Below are positions 9,503 through 17,849 of a stretch of DNA of 64,000 bases, in pieces. The translations under genes were made by a program, and so were the position numbers. The notes under the pieces were generated by a model. The model ran no database searches. It saw nothing but the letters and a program-made list of their open reading frames with translations, and was not told the DNA's origin. Source of the stretch: an uncultured Clostridia bacterium (GTDB lineage: Bacteria > Bacillota > Clostridia > Oscillospirales > Acutalibacteraceae); NCBI GenBank assembly GCA_944384985.1, contig CALWVM010000007.1:52619-116618 (forward strand), read 5' to 3'. The first letter of the stretch is position 1. Every line of letters begins with the position of its first letter.

Positions 9503-10329
9503 AAAAGCATCTCCAGATGGTTTTGAAAATTCACACCGTCGTTGCGGTCCGTACCCGCGCGATAGCTTTCTTCAATAGAAGCCTCCAGAAAGCGGACCGC
9601 TTTGCGCACGGCGGTTTCTGCGTCGATACCGCGCACAAGCTCCCCCGTGATCACGGCGGAAAAGAGATCGCCCGTGCCGGAAAAGCTGCCGCCGAAGCGT
9701 TTGCCCGTGACGACCGTTTCGCCTTCGCGTGTGACCAGCACACAGGAGATCGTGTCCGCATGGCGCACGCCTGTGACCACAACGGTGTGCAGTACGTCGG
9801 ACAGCAGCGTCTTGGCGAGCGCGACCGTTTCTGCCATTCCGTCCCCCTGCGCGCATAGCCGCGCGAGCGCGTCGTAGTCCGCGCCGCAAAGCAGGCAAAG
9901 TTCCGAAAGATTCGGTGTGATAACGTTGGCGCGCCGTGCAAGCTGCACAACTTCGCGGCAAAGCGCGGCGTCGTAGGTATCGTATACCTGACCGTCGTCC
10001 GCCATGACGGGGTCGCAGACGAACAGGGTATCCGATGTTTGAAACGCGTCCAGAAACGCCGCAATGCGCTTTGCCTGCTGCGTACTTGCAAGGTAGCCGG
10101 TCAAAATACCGTCGAAGCGCACATGGCGTTTTTTCCATTCGGCAAGGTATGCGTCCAGATGGTCGGTGAAATCAACGCAGAAAAAACTGTCGTAGCCCGT
10201 TTGATTGGAAAGGATCGCCGTGGGCAGCGGGCAGCACTCCGTGCCGAGCACGGACAGTACCGGAAGCGCCGCTGTGAGCGAACAGCGGCCAAGCCCCGAA
10301 AGATCGTTGACGACCGCGATGCGCTTCAT
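9499..10329 (-). CDS. pdxY: Pyridoxal/pyridoxamine kinase
   Basis: 276-residue ribokinase-fold vitamin B6 kinase (PdxK/PdxY/ThiD superfamily), which phosphorylates pyridoxal, pyridoxine or pyridoxamine in the salvage route to PLP. Seen are the N-terminal NDLSGLGRCSLTAALPVLS, the VCDPVMADDG active-site strand, ITPNLSE, and the anion-hole GGSFSGTGDLFSA (GTGD) with catalytic Asp. The start ATG is preceded by AGGTGG at 4 nt. First gene of the operon, divergent from the MocR regulator, which suggests B6-responsive control. Confidence 0.88.
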   Translation of the reverse strand: MKRIAVVNDLSGLGRCSLTAALPVLSVLGTECCPLPTAILSNQTGYDSFFCVDFTDHLDAYLAEWKKRHVRFDGILTGYLASTQQAKRIAAFLDAFQTSDTLFVCDPVMADDGQVYDTYDAALCREVVQLARRANVITPNLSELCLLCGADYDALARLCAQGDGMAETVALAKTLLSDVLHTVVVTGVRHADTISCVLVTREGETVVTGKRFGGSFSGTGDLFSAVITGELVRGIDAETAVRKAVRFLEASIEESYRAGTDRNDGVNFQNHLEMLL

Positions 10330-10440
10330 AAAACCACCTGCCTTTTGCGTCTTGCATCCTCCTTGGATTTCCTATATAATAGAACAAAGTTGTCATTAAG
10401 AAAATACACAAAATCATATATTTTTTAGGGGACAGATCAC
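10330..10440. promoter_or_regulatory. Divergent control region between pdxY and the MocR regulator
   Basis: A 111-bp AT-rich region. Candidate -10 elements are TATTAT or TATATA on the minus strand (10373-10381) and TATATT on the plus strand, with TTGTCA (10390-10395) as a plus -35. Two partial direct repeats beginning ACAAA (10385 and about 10409) could be regulator sites of the kind MocR proteins use. I cannot assign them firmly. Confidence 0.4.
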
Positions 10441-11787
10441 ATGGAACTGAACGCCGCTTTTTCGCCCCTGCTCGACACGGGCACACCGCTGTATATGCAG
10501 GTATACAATTATTACAAAGATCTGATCGTTACCGGCAAACTGCCGCCAAATACGCGGCTTCCCTCGCTTCGGCGATGCGCCGAAGCGCTTTCAGTCAGCC
10601 GAACGACGGCGGAGGGCGCGTATTTGCAGCTTTGCGCGGACGGGTATATCCTTTCCAAGCCTAAAAGCGGCTATTTTGTGACCGATCTGTTCCGCCCGCA
10701 AAAGCAAGCCCACGCGCCCAAAACGCAGGAGCCGCCTGCCCCGCAATACGATTTTGCGTCGCTTTCCGCCGACCGCGAAAGCTTTGACTTCAATCTCTGG
10801 CGGCGGTATCTGAAAAGCGCGCTGCGTCAGGATGAACGGCTGCTCTCCTACGGCGAAGTACAGGGCGAACGGGACTTGCGCGAGGCGTTGGCGCAATACA
10901 TTGCCGAAAAGCGCAACGTCGTGTGCACGGCGGACAGCATCGTGATCGGCGCGGGCGTGCAAAGCCTTCTGCACCTGCTGTGCCCGGTGCTGCGCGACCG
11001 CAGGACCGTGGCGTTTCAGGATAAGGCGTTTTTACAGGGGCGCGCGGTCTTTCAAGACCACGGTTTTACGATCTGCGAGCGGGAAGCAGACGCGCAGATC
11101 CTCTACACCTCCCCCTCGCACATGAACCGCCGCGGCGATGTGATGCCGACCGATGCGCGCATTGCGCTGCTCAAGCGCACAACGGCGCGCGGCGCACTGC
11201 TCATTGAAGACGATTACGACAACGAATTCTGCTATTTTGACCGCCCTTCCCCCGCGCTGCAGGGGCTGGACGGCGGGCGGCATGTGATCTATATTGGGAC
11301 GTTTTCACGCCTTTTGCTGCCCTCCATCCGTTTGAGCTTTCTGGTGCTGCCCGACAGCCTTTTGACGCGCTACCGGGAGATCGCGCCGCTGTACAACCAA
11401 ACCGCTTCGAAAGCCGAGCAGATCGCGTTGTGCCAGTTTATCCGCGACGGACACCTGGCGGGGCAGATCCGGAAAGTCAGGAAGCTTTACACGCAGAAAG
11501 CACGTTTGCTGGAAGCCGCCGTCCGTGACGCGTTCGGCAGCACAGCAGAAGTCAGCCGCGGCGAAGCCGGCTTTGTGGTGCAGGCGCGTATACAAGTGCC
11601 CTGGGATGCCCGGACTCTGGAACACCGCGCGCGGGCGGTCGGCGTTTCGCTGCGTGCAGAGGACAGCGCAGGCGGTATTTGCACGCTGTTCCTCGCCTGT
11701 TCCGGTGTGCGCGCTACGGACTTTCCCGCGGCAACGGAGCTGCTGCGTGACGTCTGTTTTCCGTCGAGCTCGGAGAAATCTCTCTAA
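10441..11787 (+). CDS. MocR/PdxR-family transcriptional regulator lacking the PLP lysine
   Basis: 448 aa: a GntR-type winged helix (about 10-75, PLYMQVYNYYKDLIVTGKLPP, LPSLRRCAEALSVSRTTAE), a linker, and a fold-type I aminotransferase-like domain (about 105-440). MocR proteins sense PLP or its adducts. The segment IEDDYDNEFCY keeps the Asp that would contact the PLP ring, but the Schiff-base position, normally GTFSK, reads GTFSR here (Arg290, codon CGC at 11308-11310), so no internal aldimine can form. Divergent from pyridoxal kinase, it is the likely regulator of that operon. SD AGGGGA. A hairpin terminator follows. Confidence 0.92.
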   Translation: MELNAAFSPLLDTGTPLYMQVYNYYKDLIVTGKLPPNTRLPSLRRCAEALSVSRTTAEGAYLQLCADGYILSKPKSGYFVTDLFRPQKQAHAPKTQEPPAPQYDFASLSADRESFDFNLWRRYLKSALRQDERLLSYGEVQGERDLREALAQYIAEKRNVVCTADSIVIGAGVQSLLHLLCPVLRDRRTVAFQDKAFLQGRAVFQDHGFTICEREADAQILYTSPSHMNRRGDVMPTDARIALLKRTTARGALLIEDDYDNEFCYFDRPSPALQGLDGGRHVIYIGTFSRLLLPSIRLSFLVLPDSLLTRYREIAPLYNQTASKAEQIALCQFIRDGHLAGQIRKVRKLYTQKARLLEAAVRDAFGSTAEVSRGEAGFVVQARIQVPWDARTLEHRARAVGVSLRAEDSAGGICTLFLACSGVRATDFPAATELLRDVCFPSSSEKSL

Positions 11788-11788
11788 T

Positions 11789-11821
11789 TGTCTCATTTGA
11801 AACAAATTTCAGACATTTTTT
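11789..11821 (+). terminator. Terminator after the MocR gene
   Basis: TGTCT-c-ATTTG pairs with CAAAT-ttc-AGACA around a short AAA loop and runs into TTTTTT. Confidence 0.65.
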
Positions 11822-11836
11822 GTGAAAAAACCAGAA

Positions 11837-11922
11837 TATGTAAAAACATACAAATCAGTAAGAAAATACTGATAAACTTTTTGTAAAAAATGATAGATTT
11901 TTAACATTCTTTCTGTTATAAT
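11837..11922 (+). promoter_or_regulatory. Hydrogenase operon control region with Rex-like operator
   Basis: -10 TATAAT at 11917-11922 with only a poor -35 (TAGATT). Over the -35 lies the imperfect palindrome ATGATAG-ATTT-TTAACAT (11890-11907), which resembles a Rex site (TTGTTAA-N4-TTAACAA), with the right half matching best. Upstream are two perfect inverted repeats, TATGT-AAAA-ACATA (11837-11850) and ATCAGTA-agaaaa-TACTGAT (11854-11873), of unknown meaning. NADH-responsive Rex control of bifurcating hydrogenases is established in clostridia; here it is an inference. Confidence 0.5.
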
Positions 11923-12006
11923 GAGAGTGTATACGCGAAAGTTTCGGACGAATAACACGGCTTGTGTTCATTTGCCCGCACCTTTTGCAAAGGAGGAAAG
12001 TCAAGA

Positions 12007-12504
12007 ATGCTCAAAAAAATCAGTACGGTCCCGTTTCGCGGCACGCCCGAGCAGAAAGAGCGGCTGCAGGCGGTGATCGAGGCGTGCAAGGACGACAAAA
12101 GCCAGCTCATGCACGTCATGCAGGAGGCGCAGGAGATCTACGGCTATCTGCCCTATGAAGTGCAGGTGATGATTGCCGAAGGGATGGATATCCCGCTGGA
12201 GAAGGTCTACGGCGTTTCCACCTTTTACGCGCAATTTTCGCTGTCGCCCAAGGGTGAAACCAACATTTCGGTGTGTCTGGGTACGGCGTGTTACGTCAAG
12301 GGCTCCCAGCAGATCCTCGACAAGCTCTCGGAGCTTTTAGGAATCGGCGCGGGCGAATGCACGCCAGACGGCGCATTTTCGCTGGAGGCGTGCCGCTGCA
12401 TCGGCGCGTGCGGGTTGGCGCCCGTATTGACCGTCAATGACGAAGTGTACGGCAAGATCACCGAGGACGACGTTGCCGGCATTCTTGCGAAATACAGAAG
12501 CTGA
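12007..12504 (+). CDS. hndA: Bifurcating [FeFe] hydrogenase, NuoE-like subunit
   Basis: 165-residue thioredoxin-like [2Fe-2S] subunit, homologous to NuoE/HydC/HndA. The cluster ligands appear as CLGTAC and, about 35 residues later, CRCIGAC. An N-terminal helical domain (QLMHVMQEAQEIYGYLP, STFYAQF) docks on the NuoF-like subunit. It relays electrons between flavin and the hydrogenase core. The ATG at 12007 has AAAGGAGG 10 nt upstream. First gene of the operon, joined to the next by a TGATG overlap. Confidence 0.94.
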   Translation: MLKKISTVPFRGTPEQKERLQAVIEACKDDKSQLMHVMQEAQEIYGYLPYEVQVMIAEGMDIPLEKVYGVSTFYAQFSLSPKGETNISVCLGTACYVKGSQQILDKLSELLGIGAGECTPDGAFSLEACRCIGACGLAPVLTVNDEVYGKITEDDVAGILAKYRS

Positions 12505-13067
12505 TGCGCGAACTTTCGCTCAACGTACTGGACATTGCGCAGAATTCCATTGCGGCAGGCGCGGCGTGCATCCGCATTGAGGTGCTGGAGGACCGCAACG
12601 CGCACACGCTCGTCATCGGCATTTACGACGACGGCTGCGGCATGACCGAAGAACAGGTGCAGCGCGTGCTCGACCCGTTTTACACCACACGCACCACGCG
12701 CAAGGTCGGGATGGGGATCCCGCTCTTTAAAATGGCGGCGCAGCAATCGGGCGGCGACTTGAAGATCTCATCGAAGGTCGGCATTGGCACGAATGTCCGG
12801 GCAACGTTCCACACCGACAATGTGGACTGCACACCGCTCGGGGATATGGCATCCACGATGTGCACGCTCATCACCATGAACACGGACCGGCAGTTTTTAT
12901 ACCGCCACCGTGTGGACGGGCGGGAATTTGTGCTCGACACAGCCGAGCTTACCGCGCTTTTGGACGGCGTACCGCTTTCTGACCCTGCTGTGGCGCAGTG
13001 GCTGCGGGATTTTATCCGGGAAAATACGGAAAGCCTGTATAAAGGAGAAACATATGAAAACGATTGA
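12504..13067 (+). CDS. HATPase_c (GHKL) protein inside the hydrogenase operon
   Basis: 187 aa. A GHKL ATPase domain is visible: N-box LDIAQNSIAAGA, G1 DDGCGM, a lid region FYTTRTTRKVGMGIPL and G2 GIGTNVRATF. There is no dimerisation/His-phosphoacceptor domain, so it is not a classical sensor kinase; it resembles anti-sigma-factor-type serine kinases or stand-alone ATPases that recur in clostridial Hnd operons. Its role there is not settled; regulation or cluster assembly are both possible. It overlaps hndA by one base and hndB by 14 bp, showing tight coupling. Confidence 0.85.
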   Translation: MRELSLNVLDIAQNSIAAGAACIRIEVLEDRNAHTLVIGIYDDGCGMTEEQVQRVLDPFYTTRTTRKVGMGIPLFKMAAQQSGGDLKISSKVGIGTNVRATFHTDNVDCTPLGDMASTMCTLITMNTDRQFLYRHRVDGREFVLDTAELTALLDGVPLSDPAVAQWLRDFIRENTESLYKGETYEND

Positions 13068-13428
13068 AGAATTGATGGCGATTCGCGACAAAGCGAAGAA
13101 AAAAATGACCGTCCGGGAGGAGACGGGCGAAAACTGCACGCGCGTGGTCGTGGGCATGGCGACCTGCGGCATCGCAGCGGGCGCACGGCCGGTGCTTAAC
13201 GCCTTTGTGGATGAGATCGCAAAGCGCGGGCTGCATCACGTCACCGTTTCGCAGACCGGCTGCATCGGCATGTGCCAATACGAGCCGATCGTCGAGGTCT
13301 TTGAACCCGGCAAGGAAAAGATCACCTATGTCAAAATGACCCCTGAAAAGGCGGTCAAAGTTGTAAACGATCATCTTGTAAACGGCAACCCGATCGTAGA
13401 CTTCACGGTCGGCGCCGCGACGAAGTAA
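13054..13428 (+). CDS. hndB: [2Fe-2S] ferredoxin-like subunit of the hydrogenase
   Basis: 124-residue thioredoxin-like [2Fe-2S] protein corresponding to HndB. Ligand cysteines lie in GMATCGIAAGARP and SQTGCIGMCQYEP, spaced as in this family. The N-terminus is a basic helix. The ATG at 13054 has AAAGGAG at 5-6 nt and falls inside the end of the ATPase gene. Electron relay to HndC is inferred from homology. Twelve bp separate it from hndC. Confidence 0.92.
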   Translation: MKTIEELMAIRDKAKKKMTVREETGENCTRVVVGMATCGIAAGARPVLNAFVDEIAKRGLHHVTVSQTGCIGMCQYEPIVEVFEPGKEKITYVKMTPEKAVKVVNDHLVNGNPIVDFTVGAATK

Positions 13429-13440
13429 GGAGGCGCCCCT

Positions 13441-15228
13441 ATGTATCGTTCCCACGTTTTGGTCTGCGGCGGTACCGGCTGCACCTCTTCCAACAGTCCG
13501 GCGATCATCCGGGCGCTTGAAACCGAGATCGCAAACCGCGGCCTTCAAGATGAGATCAAGGTCGTGCGCACGGGCTGTTTCGGCCTTTGCGCGCTCGGCC
13601 CGATTATGATCGTCTACCCCGAAGGCTGCTTTTACAGCCAGGTGAAAGTCTCGGATGTGCCTGAGATCGTCGAGGAGCACCTGCTCAAAGGGCGCATCGT
13701 CAAGCGGCTGCTTTATGATGAGACCGTCACGATGGACGATGTGAAGTCCCTGCAGGAAACGGACTTTTATAAGAAACAGCATCGCGTTGCGCTGCGCAAC
13801 TGCGGTGTCATTGACCCCGAAAACATTGAAGAATATATTGCCTTTGACGGGTACATGGCGCTTGCAAAGTGCTTAAAGGAATACACGCCCCAAGAGGTCA
13901 TCCAGATCGTTTCGGATTCGGGACTGCGCGGGCGCGGGGGCGGCGGCTTCCCGACCGGCAAGAAGTGGAGCTTTACCGCGGCGAACGAAGCCGACCAGAA
14001 ATATGTCGTCTGCAACGCGGACGAGGGAGACCCCGGCGCGTTTATGGACCGTTCCGTTTTGGAAGGCGACCCGCACTGCGTCATTGAGGCGATGGCAATC
14101 TGCGGCTACGCCACGGGCGCGAGCGAAGGCTATGTGTATGTGCGCGCGGAATACCCCATCGCGGTCAAGCGTTTGCAGATCGCGATCGAACAAGCGCGCG
14201 AATACGGGCTCTTAGGCAAAAATATTTTCGATTCCGGCTTTGATTTTGACGTGCATGTGCGTCTCGGCGCCGGTGCGTTTGTGTGCGGCGAGGAGACCGC
14301 GCTGATGACCTCTATCGAGGGCAACCGCGGCGAGCCGCGCCCGCGCCCGCCGTATCCTGCGGTCAAGGGCCTTTTCGGCAAGCCCACCACGGAAAACAAC
14401 GTGGAAACGTTTGCGAACATCCCGCAGATCATTTTGAACGGCGCGGACTGGTTCGCCTCCATGGGCACGGAACGCTCCAAGGGCACCAAGGTATTCGCCC
14501 TCGGCGGCAAGATCCACAACACGGGCCTTGTGGAGATTCCGATGGGTACGACGCTGCGCGAGATCATCGAAGAAATCGGCGGCGGCATACCGAACGGCAA
14601 GAAATTCAAGGCGGCACAGACGGGCGGCCCCTCCGGCGGCTGCATCCCCGCGTCCCTTATGGATACGCCCATCGACTACGACAACCTCACCGCCATCGGC
14701 TGCATGATGGGTTCGGGCGGCTTGATCGTCATGGACGAGGACAACTGCATGGTGGACATCGCGAAGTTCTTCTTGAACTTCACGGTGGATGAATCCTGCG
14801 GGAAATGCACGCCCTGCCGCGTGGGCACCAAGCGGCTTTTAGAGATGCTCGACAAGATCACCGCCGGCAAGGCGACGATGGAGGATCTCGACAAGTTGGA
14901 GGACCTTTGCAACTATATCAAGGCGAACTCCCTTTGCGGCCTTGGGCAGACTGCGCCCAACCCCGTGCTCGCCACGCTCAAATTCTTCCGTGAGGAATAC
15001 GTGGCGCACATCCGCGACAAGCACTGCCCGGCGGGCGTTTGCAAGGCGCTGATGGTTTATGCCATCGACGCGGACAAATGCCGCGGCTGCACCGCCTGTG
15101 CGCGCAAGTGCCCGGCGGACGCGATTTCCGGCAAGGTCAAGGAAGTCCATTCGATCGATCCCGACAAGTGCATCAAGTGCGGTGTTTGCATGGAAACGTG
15201 CAAATTCGGCGCGGTTGTGAAAAGATAA
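13441..15228 (+). CDS. hndC: Bifurcating [FeFe] hydrogenase, NuoF-like NADH/FMN subunit
   Basis: 595 aa, HydB/HndC type. Domain order: N-terminal thioredoxin-like [2Fe-2S] domain (CGGTGCTSSNSP, GCFGLCALGP), NuoF core with the glycine-rich NADH/FMN site (SGLRGRGGGGFPTGKKW, CNADEGDPGAFMDR), SLBB-like segment, the [4Fe-4S] motif ESCGKCTPCR, and a C-terminal two-cluster ferredoxin domain (CRGCTACARKCPADAI, CIKCGVCMETC). This subunit binds NADH and is the flavin site of bifurcation, where NADH and reduced ferredoxin drive H2 formation. SD AAGGAGG. Confidence 0.97.
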   Translation: MYRSHVLVCGGTGCTSSNSPAIIRALETEIANRGLQDEIKVVRTGCFGLCALGPIMIVYPEGCFYSQVKVSDVPEIVEEHLLKGRIVKRLLYDETVTMDDVKSLQETDFYKKQHRVALRNCGVIDPENIEEYIAFDGYMALAKCLKEYTPQEVIQIVSDSGLRGRGGGGFPTGKKWSFTAANEADQKYVVCNADEGDPGAFMDRSVLEGDPHCVIEAMAICGYATGASEGYVYVRAEYPIAVKRLQIAIEQAREYGLLGKNIFDSGFDFDVHVRLGAGAFVCGEETALMTSIEGNRGEPRPRPPYPAVKGLFGKPTTENNVETFANIPQIILNGADWFASMGTERSKGTKVFALGGKIHNTGLVEIPMGTTLREIIEEIGGGIPNGKKFKAAQTGGPSGGCIPASLMDTPIDYDNLTAIGCMMGSGGLIVMDEDNCMVDIAKFFLNFTVDESCGKCTPCRVGTKRLLEMLDKITAGKATMEDLDKLEDLCNYIKANSLCGLGQTAPNPVLATLKFFREEYVAHIRDKHCPAGVCKALMVYAIDADKCRGCTACARKCPADAISGKVKEVHSIDPDKCIKCGVCMETCKFGAVVKR

Positions 15229-15231
15229 GGA

Positions 15232-16983
15232 GTGTGCCCAATGGAAACCGTAAACATCAAAATCAACGGCATGCCCTTAAGCGTGCCGAAAGGCATTTCG
15301 ATTCTGGAAGCTGCCCGGTTCGCCGGCATTGAGATCCCGACGCTTTGCTATCTCAAAGGCATGAACGAGATCGGCGCGTGCCGCATCTGCATGGTCGAGG
15401 TCAAAGGCGCGCGCAATCTGGTAACAGCATGCGTATATCCCGTAAACGAAGGCATGGAGGTCTTCACCAACACCGAGCGCGTGCGCCATTCGCGCAAGAC
15501 GACGTTGGAGCTGATCCTTTCGACGCATGACAAGAAGTGCCTTTCCTGCGTACGAAGCGGCAACTGCGAATTGCAGGCGCTGTGCAAAGAGTTCGGCGTG
15601 GACGACGAAAACGCCTTTGCGGGCGAGACGATCCATTACGACTTCGATGATTCTGCCGCGCATATGGTGCGCGACAACAACAAGTGCATCCTCTGCCGCC
15701 GCTGCGTCGCCGCCTGCGACGCGCAGGGCATTTCGGTCATCGGCGCGAACGCGCGCGGCTTTGACACGCACATCAGTTCCGCCTTCGACAAGGACTTGGC
15801 GGAGGTCTCGTGCATTTCGTGCGGACAGTGCATCGTCAACTGCCCGACGGGCGCAATCGTAGAAAAGGACGACACCGACAAGGTGCTTGCTGCCATCAAC
15901 GATCCCGACAAGTTCGTCATCGTCAACACTGCACCCTCCATCCGCGCGACACTCGGCGAGGCGTTCGGGATGCACATCGGCACCAACGTCGAGGGCAAAA
16001 TGGTCGCGGCGCTGCGCCGGCTCGGCTTTGACCGCGTGTTCGACACGGACTTTGCCGCCGATCTTACGATCATGGAGGAAGCCCACGAGTTTATCGACCG
16101 CGTCCAGAACGGCGGCGTGCTGCCGATGATTACCTCCTGCTCGCCCGGCTGGGTCAAATACTGCGAGCACTATTACCCGGAGCTCATCCCGCACCTGTCT
16201 ACCTGCAAATCCCCGCAGCAGATGTTCGGCGCGACGATGAAGACCTACTATGCGCAAAAGATGGGCATGGACCCGAAAGACATGGTCGTTGTGGGCGTGA
16301 TGCCCTGTACCGCTAAGAAATTCGAGACGAAGCGCCCGAATGAGGCGGCGTCCGGCTACCCGGATGTGGACATCGCCATTACGACCCGCGAGCTTGCGCG
16401 CATGATTGAAAGCGCGGGCATCTTCTTCAAGCACCTGCCTGATGAGAGCTTTGACATCCCGTTCGGCGAATCCACCGGCGCGGGCACCATCTTCGGCGCG
16501 ACAGGCGGCGTGATGGAAGCGGCGCTGCGCACGGCGGTCGAAACGATGACCGGTAAGGAGCTGCCGAGCGTAGACTTTAACGAAGTCCGCGGCATGAAAG
16601 CCATCAAGGAAGCGGAATATGACGTGGACGGCATGAAGATCAAAGTCGCCGTGGCAAGCGGCACAAAGAACGCCAAAGTGCTGCTCGACAAGATCAAGGA
16701 CGGCACAGCGGATTACCAGTTCATTGAGATCATGGGCTGCCCGGGCGGCTGCATCAACGGCGGTGGCCAGCCGATCCAGCACGCGGTCGTGCGCAACTTT
16801 GTGGACCTCAAGGCCCGCCGGGCTGCCGCGTTGTATGACGCGGACGCGAAAAACAAGAAGCGTAAATCGCACGAGAATGAAACGATCCAGAAGATGTACG
16901 CGGAGTTCCTCGGCGAACCCGGCAGCCACAAGGCGCATGAGATTTTGCACACTTCCTATATTGCGCGCAAAAAATACAATTAA
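15232..16983 (+). CDS. hndD: Bifurcating [FeFe] hydrogenase catalytic subunit
   Basis: 583 aa, HydA/HndD type. N-terminal plant-type [2Fe-2S] domain (CYLKGMNEIGACRICMVEV), a His/Cys [4Fe-4S] module (HDKKCLSCVRSGNCELQ), two [4Fe-4S] clusters (CILCRRCVAAC, CISCGQCIVNCP), then the H-domain. All three H-cluster signatures are intact: TSCSPGW, MPCTAKKFE and EIMGCPGGCINGGGQP. A C-terminal small domain closes the chain. Produces H2 from NADH plus ferredoxin in the cytoplasm. Only 3 bp after hndC. The maturases HydEFG are not in the window. Confidence 0.98.
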   Translation: MCPMETVNIKINGMPLSVPKGISILEAARFAGIEIPTLCYLKGMNEIGACRICMVEVKGARNLVTACVYPVNEGMEVFTNTERVRHSRKTTLELILSTHDKKCLSCVRSGNCELQALCKEFGVDDENAFAGETIHYDFDDSAAHMVRDNNKCILCRRCVAACDAQGISVIGANARGFDTHISSAFDKDLAEVSCISCGQCIVNCPTGAIVEKDDTDKVLAAINDPDKFVIVNTAPSIRATLGEAFGMHIGTNVEGKMVAALRRLGFDRVFDTDFAADLTIMEEAHEFIDRVQNGGVLPMITSCSPGWVKYCEHYYPELIPHLSTCKSPQQMFGATMKTYYAQKMGMDPKDMVVVGVMPCTAKKFETKRPNEAASGYPDVDIAITTRELARMIESAGIFFKHLPDESFDIPFGESTGAGTIFGATGGVMEAALRTAVETMTGKELPSVDFNEVRGMKAIKEAEYDVDGMKIKVAVASGTKNAKVLLDKIKDGTADYQFIEIMGCPGGCINGGGQPIQHAVVRNFVDLKARRAAALYDADAKNKKRKSHENETIQKMYAEFLGEPGSHKAHEILHTSYIARKKYN

Positions 16984-16992
16984 GGGTTGAGA

Positions 16993-17024
16993 AAAGCGCG
17001 CCCATTTTTGGGCGCGCTTTTTGG
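16993..17024 (+). terminator. Terminator of the hydrogenase operon
   Basis: AAAGCGCGCCCA and TGGGCGCGCTTT form a 12-bp stem with a TTTT loop, followed by TT-GG-TTTTT. Confidence 0.92.
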
Positions 17025-17067
17025 TTTTTGTGCAAAGAGAATTCGGAGCGCACATAGGAGAATACAC

Positions 17068-17679
17068 ATGAACGGCAAACCGGAAGTCCCGCTTTACTGC
17101 CTGTTTCAAGGCTGCTACAACCCCGCGTTTGAAGCGGAAATTCGCAAGGCGAAGGACAAATGCTACAAGTATAATCAGCTCAATCCCAACGACCGCGAAG
17201 CGCAGGAAGAGATCTTGCGCGAATTGCTTGGCAAAATGGGGAAAGAGGTTGTGTTCACCCCGCCGTTTTGGTGCGATTACGGCTACAACATTTCGGTTGG
17301 GGACTGGTTTTATGCGAACCATAACCTTGTCATCACCGATGGTGCAAAGGTCACGTTCGGCGATCACGTGTTCATCGCGCCGAACTGCTGTTTTACGACC
17401 GCCGAGCACCCCACTGACCCCGAACAGCGCAAGGCCGGCTTAGAGATCGCAAAGCCCATCACCGTCGGCAACAACGTTTGGATCGGGGCGGGCTCGACCG
17501 TGCTTGCGGGCGTGACGATCGGGGACAATGCAGTCATCGGCGCAGGCAGCGTGGTGACAAAGGACATTCCCCAAAATGTCGTCGCCGTGGGCGTGCCCTG
17601 CCGCGTGGTGCGCGAGATCACGCAAGCCGATAAAGACCGTTATCCGATGTTTGACCCCGAAACGTATATCGCGCCGTAA
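17068..17679 (+). CDS. Maltose/galactoside-type O-acetyltransferase (left-handed beta helix)
   Basis: 203-residue hexapeptide-repeat acetyltransferase of the Maa/LacA/NodL type. An N-terminal helical region (AKDKCYKYNQLNPNDREAQ) precedes the beta-helix with repeats such as ITVGNNVWIGAGSTVLAGV and IGDNAVIGAGSVVTKDIP. The catalytic His lies in TAEHPTDPEQR. It transfers acetyl from acetyl-CoA to a sugar; the acceptor is unknown. The ATG at 17068 is preferred because AGGAG lies 7 nt upstream and a longer in-frame start would lie inside the hydrogenase terminator. Confidence 0.9.
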   Translation: MNGKPEVPLYCLFQGCYNPAFEAEIRKAKDKCYKYNQLNPNDREAQEEILRELLGKMGKEVVFTPPFWCDYGYNISVGDWFYANHNLVITDGAKVTFGDHVFIAPNCCFTTAEHPTDPEQRKAGLEIAKPITVGNNVWIGAGSTVLAGVTIGDNAVIGAGSVVTKDIPQNVVAVGVPCRVVREITQADKDRYPMFDPETYIAP

Positions 17680-17707
17680 AAGCAGAAACGATATTGCGGT
17701 GTTTGCC

Positions 17708-17821
17708 ATGACGAACGACAGATATTATCAAAAGTGCATTACCTTTGACCGAGCGGCGGAAGGGCTGCGTGCGGATTTTCAGACGCAGCTCAAAGAAATG
17801 CAGCACGAACTTGGCTGTTAA
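17708..17821 (+). CDS. Possible small ORF, 37 aa
   Basis: An open frame MTNDRYYQKCITFDRAAEGL... of 37 codons starting 28 bp after the acetyltransferase. No good SD is visible and I recognise no family; it is mildly amphipathic. It may be a real small gene or a remnant in a decayed stretch between two genes. Confidence 0.2.
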   Translation: MTNDRYYQKCITFDRAAEGLRADFQTQLKEMQHELGC

Positions 17822-17849
17822 CAGTGGCTTTCCGGCAATACATTTCAGC

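Noticed and set aside
10350-10360. AAGGAGG followed at once by ATG on the minus strand upstream of pdxY
   Set aside because: Zero spacing makes it a poor start, and that frame runs out of register with pdxY.
15277-17409. A 710-codon open frame antisense to the hydrogenase genes
   Set aside because: Shadow of GC-rich coding DNA: no SD, no family resemblance, and the sense strand has complete, well-known proteins.
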